A stretch of DNA of 64,000 nucleotides, taken from the NCBI RefSeq assembly GCF_029625335.1, contig NZ_CP121111.1, forward strand, positions 2,232,001 through 2,296,000, written 5' to 3'. Position 1 is the first letter of the stretch; each line of letters opens with the position of its first letter. Shown here in pieces: positions 8,218 to 16,045 of this stretch. A program made the translations under genes and the position numbers. Source of the DNA: Flavobacterium nitratireducens. Its GTDB lineage: Bacteria > Bacteroidota > Bacteroidia > Flavobacteriales > Flavobacteriaceae. The notes under the pieces were generated by a model. That model saw only the letters and a list, made by a program, of their open reading frames with translations, was not told the DNA's origin and made no database searches.

Positions 8218-9261
8218 TTAACTAAGCTGTTTTTTTACAATTTCAATTATTGCATCAAGATTCGTAACATTGGTATCAATTGCAATGCTGTTGTTGCCGT
8301 AAGGCTCATATTTTTCTGGGATAGTTACTGAAAATAAACCTAAAACTGGAGTTTGAGATGCGCAAGCCAGATGCATTATTCCGCTATCGGCACCTATGAA
8401 AACTTCAGTTTTAGCGATAAATGCGGCAATTTCACGAACGTCTTTACTGTAAAAGGATGGTGCTTTAAAACCTATTTGAGATACATTTTCAACCGGTAAT
8501 ACTTCGACGATATTATAATCCGGGAAAGTGGTAAGCAATTTTTCATACACTGGATTCCACCATTCAGGGGGATAGCATTTTGCACCAGTCGCAAATGTAA
8601 AAATAGCGATGGTTTTCTTGTCGTTAGGAACTATTGCATCCAATGTAGCTTTGGCATCCTGAAGCTCTTTATCACTAAGTTTAATGTTAATAGTTGGCAC
8701 TTCTTTAGTTTGATTTACAAAACCAAGTTGGCCCAAATAATGGCGTAATTCATATACAGGATATTTAGCCATGTGATTGTAATCCGGATGGGATTTTATA
8801 ATGGCTTCGTTTAATTCCCCAAACAATTTATAATTGGCGTTCGCAAATTGAGTTGATAAACGTCCAGACGAAGAACCTTTATCGATATTGATTACTAAGT
8901 CATATTTCTTTTGTTTGATTTTAAACCAAACTTTTATGTAATTGATAATATCGCTAAAAGGTTTTCTAGGTAAAACAATAAAATTTTCTACAGAAGAATA
9001 GTTTTTAAAAACAATGGGACCTAAACCTCCTTTGATAAAAATATCAATTTTACAATCCGGAAAGGTATTGTTAATTTCTTGAACTAGAGGAGTGATAAGA
9101 AGTAAATTTCCAAGACGGTGATTAGGACGTGATATTAAAATATTTTTAAAATCTACCTTGGAATGGGTATCAATAGTATTGAATTTTGTGCTTCCAATAT
9201 TTTTGGTTAAAGTACGCGTAACTTTTCTTCTTACCTTATTAATTTCTGTTTTAAAGCTCAT
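8218..9261 (-). CDS. Glycosyltransferase family 9 (heptosyltransferase-like)
   Basis: The 347-residue protein has the two Rossmann-like halves of GT-B enzymes. The N-terminal half begins ISRPNHRLGNLLLITPLVQE, the nucleotide-sugar transferase entry typical of GT9. The C-terminal half contains FIGADSGIMHLACASQTPVLGLF, the D-S-G-x-x-H-L-A signature of ADP-heptose:LPS heptosyltransferases. It likely adds a sugar to the lipopolysaccharide core or another surface glycan on the cytoplasmic face of the inner membrane. No other LPS core genes adjoin it, and the donor sugar is not certain because many flavobacterial GT9 enzymes are uncharacterised. Confidence 0.85.
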   Translation of the reverse strand: MSFKTEINKVRRKVTRTLTKNIGSTKFNTIDTHSKVDFKNILISRPNHRLGNLLLITPLVQEINNTFPDCKIDIFIKGGLGPIVFKNYSSVENFIVLPRKPFSDIINYIKVWFKIKQKKYDLVINIDKGSSSGRLSTQFANANYKLFGELNEAIIKSHPDYNHMAKYPVYELRHYLGQLGFVNQTKEVPTINIKLSDKELQDAKATLDAIVPNDKKTIAIFTFATGAKCYPPEWWNPVYEKLLTTFPDYNIVEVLPVENVSQIGFKAPSFYSKDVREIAAFIAKTEVFIGADSGIMHLACASQTPVLGLFSVTIPEKYEPYGNNSIAIDTNVTNLDAIIEIVKKQLS

Positions 9262-9420
9262 TTGTTTTTTTATAAAGCGGTGAAATTACTATAAACACCA
9301 AATAGTTACATAAATATAAGGATTACGATTCCTTTTTTTAACAAATTAATTTGTTTTTTTAAGAAAATTCTACTGAACAAGAAGGTGTTATAGGTTTATT
9401 TACAATGAGTTGGTAGGTTC

Positions 9421-10701
9421 CTATTCTTTCTCATTTTCTTCAATATCTTTAGTTAAATCTAAATTTCTAAACGATTTTGAACCCAAGGCGGTGATAATGA
9501 CAACTAGTAAAGTCATACTTCCTCCAAAAACGACAGCGGTAACCGTTCCCATTAATTTGGCAGTAAGTCCACTTTCAAAAGCACCTAATTCATTAGAAGA
9601 GCCAACAAACATGGAATTTACCGCAGAAACTCTTCCACGCATATGATCTGGTGTTTTTAATTGTAAAATAGTTTGACGTATCACCACCGAAATTCCGTCA
9701 AAAACACCACTAAAAAATAAAGCAAAAAGCGAAATCCAAAAGTAAGTAGAAAGTCCAAAAACGATGATGCAAACACCAAATCCAAAAATAGCTCCCAATA
9801 ATTTTATTCCTGCATTTTTACTTAAAGGGACATAAGCTGTGACAAGCATTGTTAGAAAAGCACCCACTGCTGGAGCGGCTCTTAAAAAACCAAAACCTTC
9901 AGGTCCTACTTTCAATATATCTTGGGCAAAAACAGGTAATAAAGCAATGGCACCACCAAAAAGTACCGCAACCATATCCAATGTTATGGCTCCTAAAACG
10001 GTTTTATTGTTAAAAACAAACTTGATTCCTTCACTCAAACTTTCCATTACGGCTTCTCCAATTTTAGGATTCAATATTGGTTTTTCACTAATTTGAGTTA
10101 AGGCTAATAATCCCATTACAGAACAAGCAAAAACCAAACACAAGGACCAATGAACTCCCATTAAAGTAATCGAAAATCCGGCTACAGCCGGCCCAACTAC
10201 CGAACCAATTTGCCAAACAGTACTACTCCAAGTAGCTGCATTTGGATATACTTTTTTTGGAACTACTAAAGATAAAAGTGAGAAAATAGTAGGGCCTAAA
10301 AAGGCTCTCAAAAGTCCACCTAGGAAAACTAGAAAATAAATAGAATATAAAATAAACGTATTGGATAGCCCATTTACCACCGCTGGCCAAGTTAATAGGA
10401 ATAGACCAAAGCTTATAATTGAGAAACCAAAAATACATTTCATTAGTAGTCCTTTTTTCTCTTTTTGGTCTACAATATGCCCCGCAAAAAGGGCTAATGA
10501 TACGGCAGGAATAACTTCCATAAGCCCAATAATTCCTAACGAAAGAGCATCTTTTGTTAAACTATAAACCTGCCATTCGATAACAATAAATTGCATGGAC
10601 CAGGCAAATACCATAGCAAAACGCATGAATAAAAAGGTGTTGAATTCTTTGTATCGCAAGGCTGCATAGGGATCTTTTTTATCTCTTTTTTTAGAAGTCA
10701 T
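9421..10701 (-). CDS. MFS transporter (EntS/MFS_3-type)
   Basis: The 426-residue integral membrane protein is predicted to have 12 helices. The loop between helices 2 and 3 carries AGHIVDQKEKKGLLM, a variant of the MFS motif A. A second, weaker copy of the signature lies in the C-terminal half around RQTILQLKTPDHMRGRVSAVNSM, a sequence common in the EntS-like exporter branch. It probably exports a small molecule, but the substrate is unknown. Its ATG overlaps the recJ stop (TAATG arrangement), so the two are translationally coupled and co-transcribed, recJ first. That pairing gives no hint of a shared pathway. Confidence 0.88.
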   Translation of the reverse strand: MTSKKRDKKDPYAALRYKEFNTFLFMRFAMVFAWSMQFIVIEWQVYSLTKDALSLGIIGLMEVIPAVSLALFAGHIVDQKEKKGLLMKCIFGFSIISFGLFLLTWPAVVNGLSNTFILYSIYFLVFLGGLLRAFLGPTIFSLLSLVVPKKVYPNAATWSSTVWQIGSVVGPAVAGFSITLMGVHWSLCLVFACSVMGLLALTQISEKPILNPKIGEAVMESLSEGIKFVFNNKTVLGAITLDMVAVLFGGAIALLPVFAQDILKVGPEGFGFLRAAPAVGAFLTMLVTAYVPLSKNAGIKLLGAIFGFGVCIIVFGLSTYFWISLFALFFSGVFDGISVVIRQTILQLKTPDHMRGRVSAVNSMFVGSSNELGAFESGLTAKLMGTVTAVVFGGSMTLLVVIITALGSKSFRNLDLTKDIEENEKE

Positions 10702-12389
10702 TATTGAATGCTTTTAAGTCGTAATTGTGTTGAAACTTTTCCATTCCATTCGTTTTCATCTATGCAATAGGCAATTTGAAATGGTTTTTGATGGGTTGTT
10801 AAATCAATTTTGTTTCCTAATCCAAAACCAATTGCAGCTATTCCCTCCGATTGGTTTTGTTTCACAAAAAGTTTCAAATGTTCTTCTTCTGAACCAATTT
10901 TTTTTCCATAACCAGTGTCAATGACATTTTTAGTCAAAAATACAGGAGTCATATTCATTGGTCCAAAAGGTTCGAATTGTTTTAAGATTCGGCAAAGTTT
11001 AGGTGTGATGTCCGAAAAGTTGATTTCAGCATCAATTTCTACTTCAGGAATTAATTGGTCAGGATGAATTGTTTTTTGTACTTGTAATTCAAAAGTTTCT
11101 TTAAAAGCAGCATAATTTTCTTCTTTTAAAGTCATTCCGGCTGCATACATGTGTCCGCCAAATTGTTCCAAATGCTCTGAACAGGCTTCCAAAGCATTAT
11201 AAACATCGAATCCTTTCACCGATCGGGCAGAAGCTGCGTATTTGTCGCCACTTTTGGTGAAAACTAGCGTCGGACGATAATAGGTTTCGATTAATCGGGA
11301 AGCCACAATTCCGATAACGCCTTTGTGCCAATCTTCTTGGTAAACAACGGTTGTAAATCGGTTTTGTTCTTGGTTTCTTTCAATCTGGTCAAAGGCTTCT
11401 TTGGTTATTTGTTTGTCTAAGTCTTTTCTATCAGCATTGTATTTTTCGATTTCGGAAGCAAATTGCTGTGCTTGGTCAAAATCAAATTCGCTGAGTAATT
11501 TTACCGCATGATTCCCGTGTTTAATGCGTCCTGCGGCATTAATTCGAGGGGCAACAATAAAAACAACATCTGTGATGTCTAATGTTTGTTTTTTAACCTG
11601 ATGAATTAAAGCTTTAATTCCAGGTCTTGGGCTATTATTAATAACTTGTAAACCAAAATAAGCTAAAACACGGTTTTCGCCAGTAATAGGTACAATATCA
11701 GCAGCAATGGCTGTGGCAACCAAGTCAAGATACGGGACTAAATCTTCGATAGTTTGCTCTCTGTTACTACCCAATGCCTGAATGAGTTTGAATCCTACAC
11801 CACAACCACATAATTCGTCATAAGGATAGTGGCAATCTTCTCTTTTTGGATCGAGAATGGCTACGGCATCGGGTAATGTGTCTCCTGGTCGGTGGTGGTC
11901 GCAAATAATGAAATCAATATTCCTTTCTTTGGCGTAAGCTACATGATCAATGGATTTGATACCGCAATCCAGCGCAATAATTAGAGTAAATTCATTATCA
12001 TCGGCAAAGTCAATTCCTTTGAAGGAAACTCCGTAACCTTCGTCATATCGATCCGGAATATAAGTAGCTACATTAGGGTAAAAGCTTCTTAAGTACGAAG
12101 AAACTAATGAAACCGCCGTTGTACCATCTACATCGTAATCACCAAAAACCAGAATGCGTTCCTCGTTTTCGATGGCCTTTTCGATGCGGGCAATCGCCTT
12201 GTCCATATCTTTCATCAGATAAGGATCGTGTAAATGATCTAAGGAAGGGCGAAAAAAACGTTTGGCGTCTTCAAAAGTTTCAATGCCGCGTTGTACTAAC
12301 AATTGGGCAACAAAATCTTCAACGTTTAGAGCTTGAGCCAAATGTTTGATTTTATCTTCCGATGGTTTGGGTTTTAGTGTCCAACGCAT
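10701..12389 (-). CDS. recJ: Single-stranded-DNA-specific exonuclease RecJ
   Basis: The 562-residue protein has the RecJ/DHH phosphoesterase core: motif I FGDYDVDG with D84, D86 and D88, motif II around D141 (ALDCG), and motif III ICDHHRPG with D164-H165-H166. The DHHA1 domain follows (about 340-450, with GGHMYAAGMTL), then a C-terminal OB-like domain. It degrades single-stranded DNA 5' to 3' during recombination and mismatch repair in the cytoplasm. Length is normal for the family. A simple repeat of TTTTAGA units lies just upstream of its start (12390-12425). It is coupled to the MFS gene by a one-base overlap. Confidence 0.95.
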   Translation of the reverse strand: MRWTLKPKPSEDKIKHLAQALNVEDFVAQLLVQRGIETFEDAKRFFRPSLDHLHDPYLMKDMDKAIARIEKAIENEERILVFGDYDVDGTTAVSLVSSYLRSFYPNVATYIPDRYDEGYGVSFKGIDFADDNEFTLIIALDCGIKSIDHVAYAKERNIDFIICDHHRPGDTLPDAVAILDPKREDCHYPYDELCGCGVGFKLIQALGSNREQTIEDLVPYLDLVATAIAADIVPITGENRVLAYFGLQVINNSPRPGIKALIHQVKKQTLDITDVVFIVAPRINAAGRIKHGNHAVKLLSEFDFDQAQQFASEIEKYNADRKDLDKQITKEAFDQIERNQEQNRFTTVVYQEDWHKGVIGIVASRLIETYYRPTLVFTKSGDKYAASARSVKGFDVYNALEACSEHLEQFGGHMYAAGMTLKEENYAAFKETFELQVQKTIHPDQLIPEVEIDAEINFSDITPKLCRILKQFEPFGPMNMTPVFLTKNVIDTGYGKKIGSEEEHLKLFVKQNQSEGIAAIGFGLGNKIDLTTHQKPFQIAYCIDENEWNGKVSTQLRLKSIQ

Positions 12390-12425
12390 TTTGATTCTAG
12401 ATTTTAGATTTTAGATTTCAGAATG
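12390..12425. repeat. Simple repeat, TTTTAGA units, ahead of recJ
   Basis: The stretch directly before the recJ start codon holds tandem TAGATTT units ending in TTTCAGA, nearly the same as the copy between pyrH and frr. Confidence 0.7.
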
Positions 12426-12443
12426 CAGAAATCTAAAATATTT

Positions 12444-12788
12444 TTATTTTAATTCTAAAGCAGTACCTTCAAATTGGATTCCGTTCCAACCGTGAACCAT
12501 AAAGTTTCTGATATTTTGGTGGTTTGTTCCTTCTGGATCGCCTAAAACTTCATCACGGTAAAAAGCACCAAAACAAGCCAAAGTTTCATCTTGAGATAAG
12601 TTTTGTAATTGAGCAAAAGCAAATAATTTGCAAGAACCGGAGTTAGTTCCGGCAGCGTTATGTGTATTTCCGTTTTGGAAAGCTGTTGGAGTAAATTCGT
12701 AGTTCGCTTCGATTACTTCAATAGTTTCAGGGAAAGTAATTGTTTCTGGTGTTTGTTTTAATTTTTCTAAAAAAGTTTGGATATTCAT
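12444..12788 (-). CDS. HopJ type III effector family protein
   Basis: The 114-residue protein matches the small HopJ family from start (MNIQTFLEKL) through the conserved centre (AGTNSGSCKLFAFAQL) to the QNIRNFMVHGW segment. The family was named from a Pseudomonas effector, but it is widespread in free-living bacteria without type III secretion, and no secretion genes occur here. Its cellular role is unknown; I infer a cytoplasmic protein because there is no signal peptide. It lies between recJ and rsmI and is preceded by an inverted repeat (12809-12866). Confidence 0.85.
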   Translation of the reverse strand: MNIQTFLEKLKQTPETITFPETIEVIEANYEFTPTAFQNGNTHNAAGTNSGSCKLFAFAQLQNLSQDETLACFGAFYRDEVLGDPEGTNHQNIRNFMVHGWNGIQFEGTALELK

Positions 12789-12808
12789 GAGTTGTATATA
12801 ATTTTTTT

Positions 12809-12866
12809 TGTCAGTTCGAGCGAAGTCGCGAACTCACTTAGCATCTCGACTTCGCTCGATGTGACA
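12809..12866. repeat. Intergenic inverted repeat (GTTCGAGCGAAGTCG type)
   Basis: A 23-base left arm (12809-12831) pairs with the right arm (12844-12866) at about 20 positions around a 12-base loop. The core is TCGAGCGAAGTCG on one side and CGACTTCGCTCGA on the other, flanked by TGTCA/TGACA. It lies between rsmI and the HopJ gene. It resembles, in layout and flanks, the TGAGCTTGTCGAAGTG hairpins at 44337 and 45199. Confidence 0.8.
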
Positions 12867-12888
12867 AAACGAGATTAAGTGATTAGTT

Positions 12889-13605
12889 CTATTCTTCGTC
12901 TTTTTGAAATTTATTTTTCTTGGCTTCTTTTACAATAGTTTTTCCAGCTACGACCACTACAATTTCGCCACGTGGAGCTGTTTTTTCAAAGTGAGCCAAG
13001 ACTTCTTTAGCAGTTCCTCTTCTGTTTTCTTCGTGTAGTTTAGAAAGTTCTCTGGAGACACATATTTGTCGGTCTTCGCCAAAATAAGTTATAAATTCGG
13101 CTAGTGTTTTTGCTAATTTATGTGGAGAAACATAGATAATCATCGTTCTGGTTTCTTCGGCAAGTTCTAAATAGCGGGTTTGACGTCCTTTTTTTTCCGG
13201 AAGAAAACCTTCGAAAACAAATTTGTCATTAGGCAAACCACTATTCACTAAAGCGGGTACAAAAGCCGTTGCTCCTGGAAGGCATTCTACAGCAATTCCA
13301 TTTTCAACACAGGCGCGGGTAAGCAGAAAACCAGGATCGGAAATTGCAGGTGTTCCCGCATCCGAAATCAAAGCGATGTTTTCGCCAGCCTTGAGTCGTG
13401 CAATAACGTTCTCTATGGTTTTGTGTTCATTATGCATGTGATGACTATGCATATGCGTGCTAATCTCAAAATGTTTGAGGAGTTTTCCACTGGTACGAGT
13501 ATCTTCGGCTAGAATCAAGTCGACTTCTTTTAGAATCCTTATGGCTCTAAAAGTCATGTCTTCGAGATTGCCTATGGGCGTGGGAACGATATATAATTTA
13601 GACAT
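12889..13605 (-). CDS. rsmI: 16S rRNA (cytidine(1402)-2'-O)-methyltransferase
   Basis: The 238-residue SAM-dependent tetrapyrrole-methylase-fold protein begins with the family signature PTPIGNLEDMTFRAI and holds LAEDTRTSGKLLKHF and LISDAGTPAISDPG, both diagnostic for RsmI. It 2'-O-methylates C1402 in the decoding centre of 16S rRNA. It is shorter than the E. coli enzyme (lacking part of the C-terminal extension), as is common in Bacteroidota. It ends in a lysine-rich tail. It lies 23 bases downstream of the acidic protein gene and may be co-transcribed with it. Confidence 0.94.
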   Translation of the reverse strand: MSKLYIVPTPIGNLEDMTFRAIRILKEVDLILAEDTRTSGKLLKHFEISTHMHSHHMHNEHKTIENVIARLKAGENIALISDAGTPAISDPGFLLTRACVENGIAVECLPGATAFVPALVNSGLPNDKFVFEGFLPEKKGRQTRYLELAEETRTMIIYVSPHKLAKTLAEFITYFGEDRQICVSRELSKLHEENRRGTAKEVLAHFEKTAPRGEIVVVVAGKTIVKEAKKNKFQKDEE

Positions 13606-13628
13606 AAATTAGTTAGTGTTCAGTTGTT

Positions 13629-14672
13629 TTAAAGGAATTTTTTCTCAATAATTTCCATAAAACGTTCTTCGTACTCTTCTTTTCCTTCCCAGTTGTTGTA
13701 ATCTGGTTTCACCATATCATCAATAAAACTCTTGGTTTCATAATAATTATCAAAAGTGATGATTTGGTTCATAACACGAATGTAATCTTCGTTGCTATTG
13801 CCAAAAAGATGTTTTACAAAAGCAATTCGGTCATTCAAATCGATTTCGATTCCTTTTGAAAATTTATCGTTCAAAGTAACCGTTTTTGCACTTGGTTTTT
13901 CTGCTGTCTCTACCGCTTTTTCAATAGGAGTTTCTTCTATTATTTCCGTTTTTTCTTCTTTATTTTCAATAGGTTCAGCAGCTTCAAAAACAATTTCTTT
14001 AGTTACTTCTGCTGGAACATCATCTACTTTTACAAATTCCGGTTCACTATAGTCTAAACCTAATAAATCTTCAAATGAAATTTGTAGTGGTTCTGGTCTT
14101 TTTGTTTCTTCGATTTCGGGTGCTTCAGTTAGTTCAAAAGCAGCCTTAAAAGAAGGAACTTCAACTTCTTCCTCTTCTTCGGTTTCTTCCTCGATTACGG
14201 CTTCTTCTTCATTGAATTCTATTTCATTTTCTTCGATTGCTTCTTCTTCATCCGAGATTAGATCTTCCTCTTCTACCTCTGTTTCTTCAACTTCAGCTTC
14301 AGCTATTGGTTCCTCTTGAATGGTTTCTTCTACGGGGCTAACTATTTCGGCTTCTTTTTCTTCTACAATTGCCGCAACTGCTTCTTCGGTTTTTGTTTCT
14401 GGAAAAATATTGCTTTCCGTCATTTCGATTACAGTTTCTACTGGCAAAGTTGCTTCTTTGTCGTAGAATTCTTCAATCTCTTTTTCTATTTCGCTGTAGT
14501 TTCCAATAGTAGGTTTTACTTCGCCGTAATTTTCTTCAATAAATTTTAAAACAGACAGCTTTTCATATAGTTTTTGGGTTTCCAAATACAATTGATTAAC
14601 ATCAGATTTATCTTTTAATTGTAAAATTCTGTGTGCGATGCTAATTAAGTCGGCTTCTAATTTTTTTTTCAT
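13629..14672 (-). CDS. Hypothetical acidic protein with low-complexity Glu-rich centre
   Basis: The 347-residue protein has three parts. The N-terminal 70 residues look helical and may form a coiled coil. Residues about 75-255 are extremely rich in glutamate with Pro/Val/Thr and are likely disordered. The C-terminal 85 residues (from SKGIEIDLNDRIAFVKHLFG) form a compact helical domain with many aromatic residues that looks conserved. There is no signal peptide. I do not recognise the family; similar proteins occur in flavobacteria next to rsmI. An adaptor or chaperone-like role would fit the disordered acidic centre, but that is a guess. Confidence 0.75.
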   Translation of the reverse strand: MKKKLEADLISIAHRILQLKDKSDVNQLYLETQKLYEKLSVLKFIEENYGEVKPTIGNYSEIEKEIEEFYDKEATLPVETVIEMTESNIFPETKTEEAVAAIVEEKEAEIVSPVEETIQEEPIAEAEVEETEVEEEDLISDEEEAIEENEIEFNEEEAVIEEETEEEEEVEVPSFKAAFELTEAPEIEETKRPEPLQISFEDLLGLDYSEPEFVKVDDVPAEVTKEIVFEAAEPIENKEEKTEIIEETPIEKAVETAEKPSAKTVTLNDKFSKGIEIDLNDRIAFVKHLFGNSNEDYIRVMNQIITFDNYYETKSFIDDMVKPDYNNWEGKEEYEERFMEIIEKKFL

Positions 14673-14780
14673 AGTGGTTACGTATTTTGGCGAATGTCTT
14701 TTTGTTTATCAGGATTCAAAGGTTTTAAAGAACTGCTTTTAAATAAGTACTCATAAACCTTCGAATTGCTAAAAATTTTC

Positions 14781-14788
14781 TACTTTTG
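14781..14788 (+). promoter_or_regulatory. -7 promoter box, tdk
   Basis: TACTTTTG fits TAnnTTTG and lies 89 bases before the tdk ATG, in the divergent region between the acidic protein gene and tdk. Confidence 0.5.
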
Positions 14789-14877
14789 AGAAAGTGTAAA
14801 AGTATAAAATCTTAAACCGATTTTCTGTTTACAAAGTAATAAAAACTATTCATTTTTTAAGTTAGGAAAAGTATAAA

Positions 14878-15468
14878 ATGTTTCTCGAAAATACAGTAAA
14901 TCATAAAGAGCAGTTTGGTTGGATTGAAGTTATTTGCGGTTCCATGTTTTCGGGTAAAACAGAAGAATTGATTCGCCGATTAAAGAGAGCTCAATTTGCC
15001 AAACAAAAAGTTGAAATTTTTAAACCGGAAGTAGATACTCGTTATCATCACGATATGGTAGTTTCTCATGATGCTAATGAAATTCGTTCTACACCTGTTC
15101 CAGCTGCTGCTAATATTGCGATTTTGGCACAAGGTTGTGATGTAGTTGGTATTGACGAAGCGCAATTTTTTGATGATGAAATAGTAAGAGTTTGTAATGA
15201 TTTAGCTAATCAAGGGATAAGAGTTATTGTTGCTGGATTGGATATGGATTTTAAAGGGAATCCTTTTGGCCCTATGCCTGCATTGATGGCCACTGCCGAA
15301 TATGTTACTAAGGTACATGCTGTTTGTACTCGAACAGGAAATCTAGCACATTATAGTTTTAGAAAAACTGCCAATGATAAATTAGTTTTGTTAGGAGAAA
15401 CGGAAGAATATGAACCCCTGAGCCGTGCAGCATATTTTGAAGCTATTCAGAAAAATCAAGAAGAATAG
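14878..15468 (+). CDS. tdk: Thymidine kinase (type II)
   Basis: The 196-residue protein has the P-loop GSMFSGKT (21-28), the DEAQFF Walker B segment (D93-E94) and the thymidine-binding lasso region near 145-170. It phosphorylates thymidine with ATP in the pyrimidine salvage pathway. The lasso of type II kinases usually holds two CxxC pairs that bind zinc; here only C150 remains in this region (HAVCTRTGN), so the structural zinc site appears to be absent. I expect this is shared with relatives rather than damage, since the reading frame is intact and of normal length. Confidence 0.94.
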   Translation: MFLENTVNHKEQFGWIEVICGSMFSGKTEELIRRLKRAQFAKQKVEIFKPEVDTRYHHDMVVSHDANEIRSTPVPAAANIAILAQGCDVVGIDEAQFFDDEIVRVCNDLANQGIRVIVAGLDMDFKGNPFGPMPALMATAEYVTKVHAVCTRTGNLAHYSFRKTANDKLVLLGETEEYEPLSRAAYFEAIQKNQEE

Positions 15469-15545
15469 CATCTTTTTTTTACCCAGATTATAATTCTATA
15501 ATATTTTGATCAAATCCTGTAACGGTTCTGATAGGCTGTTGCACG

Positions 15546-15553
15546 TATCTTTG
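15546..15553 (+). promoter_or_regulatory. -7 promoter box, glycine-zipper lipoprotein
   Basis: TATCTTTG fits TAnnTTTG and lies 30 bases before the ATG at 15584. Confidence 0.55.
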
Positions 15554-15583
15554 TATAGTATTAATTTTTAAATAGTATAAGTC

Positions 15584-15985
15584 ATGAGATATGTGTATAT
15601 AATGTTAGTGTCGTTAATGATTGTTTCTTGTAAAAAAACAGAAGCAGCAGGAGTAACTAAAGATAGTCAGGCAAGTATTGACTCTATGAAAATAGAAATG
15701 GCCAAACAAAAAGCGATTGATTCAATGAAATTGGAAATGGCTAAACAAGAAGCAGTTGCGCCTCAGAAAGAGGTAGTTGTAGTTGAACAACAAGCGGCTG
15801 CGGCTCCAGCAGAGAGAAAGAAATGGAGCAGCACGGCAAAAGGGGCTGTTATTGGTGCTGGTGTGGGAGCTGCAACAGGAGCAATCATCAGTAAGAAAAA
15901 AGGAGAAGGAGCTATTATTGGTGGTTTAGCTGGTGCAGGTGTAGGTGCCGGTACCGGAGCCATTATTGATAGTAATAAAGAATAG
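15584..15985 (+). CDS. Lipoprotein with glycine-zipper domain
   Basis: The 133-residue protein has a lipoprotein signal peptide (lipobox IVSC, cysteine 16). A short helical segment follows with two near-identical repeats of IDSMK(I/L)EMAKQ(K/E)A. The C-terminal 50 residues form a glycine zipper: GAVIGAGVGAATGAII, a lysine-rich turn, then GAIIGGLAGAGVGAGTGAII. That pattern is typical of YMGG-like outer-membrane or envelope lipoproteins (for example Slp/OsmB-like stress proteins). The zipper probably inserts in or packs on a membrane. It has its own promoter box and terminator, so it is monocistronic. Function unknown. Confidence 0.8.
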   Translation: MRYVYIMLVSLMIVSCKKTEAAGVTKDSQASIDSMKIEMAKQKAIDSMKLEMAKQEAVAPQKEVVVVEQQAAAAPAERKKWSSTAKGAVIGAGVGAATGAIISKKKGEGAIIGGLAGAGVGAGTGAIIDSNKE

Positions 15986-16007
15986 TATTTGGTTTTTGTT
16001 TATGTTT

Positions 16008-16041
16008 AAAAGGCTGTTTTGAATTTTCAAAACAGCCTTTT
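16008..16041. terminator. Rho-independent terminator between convergent genes
   Basis: AAAAGGCTGTTTT pairs perfectly with AAAACAGCCTTTT and is flanked by T and A runs, so it can end both the glycine-zipper gene and rpoN. Confidence 0.9.
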
Positions 16042-16045
16042 TTTA

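Noticed and set aside
14316..14549. Plus-strand open frame opposite the acidic protein gene
   Set aside because: It is the complement of the Glu-rich low-complexity stretch and reads as a Phe/Tyr-rich artefact.
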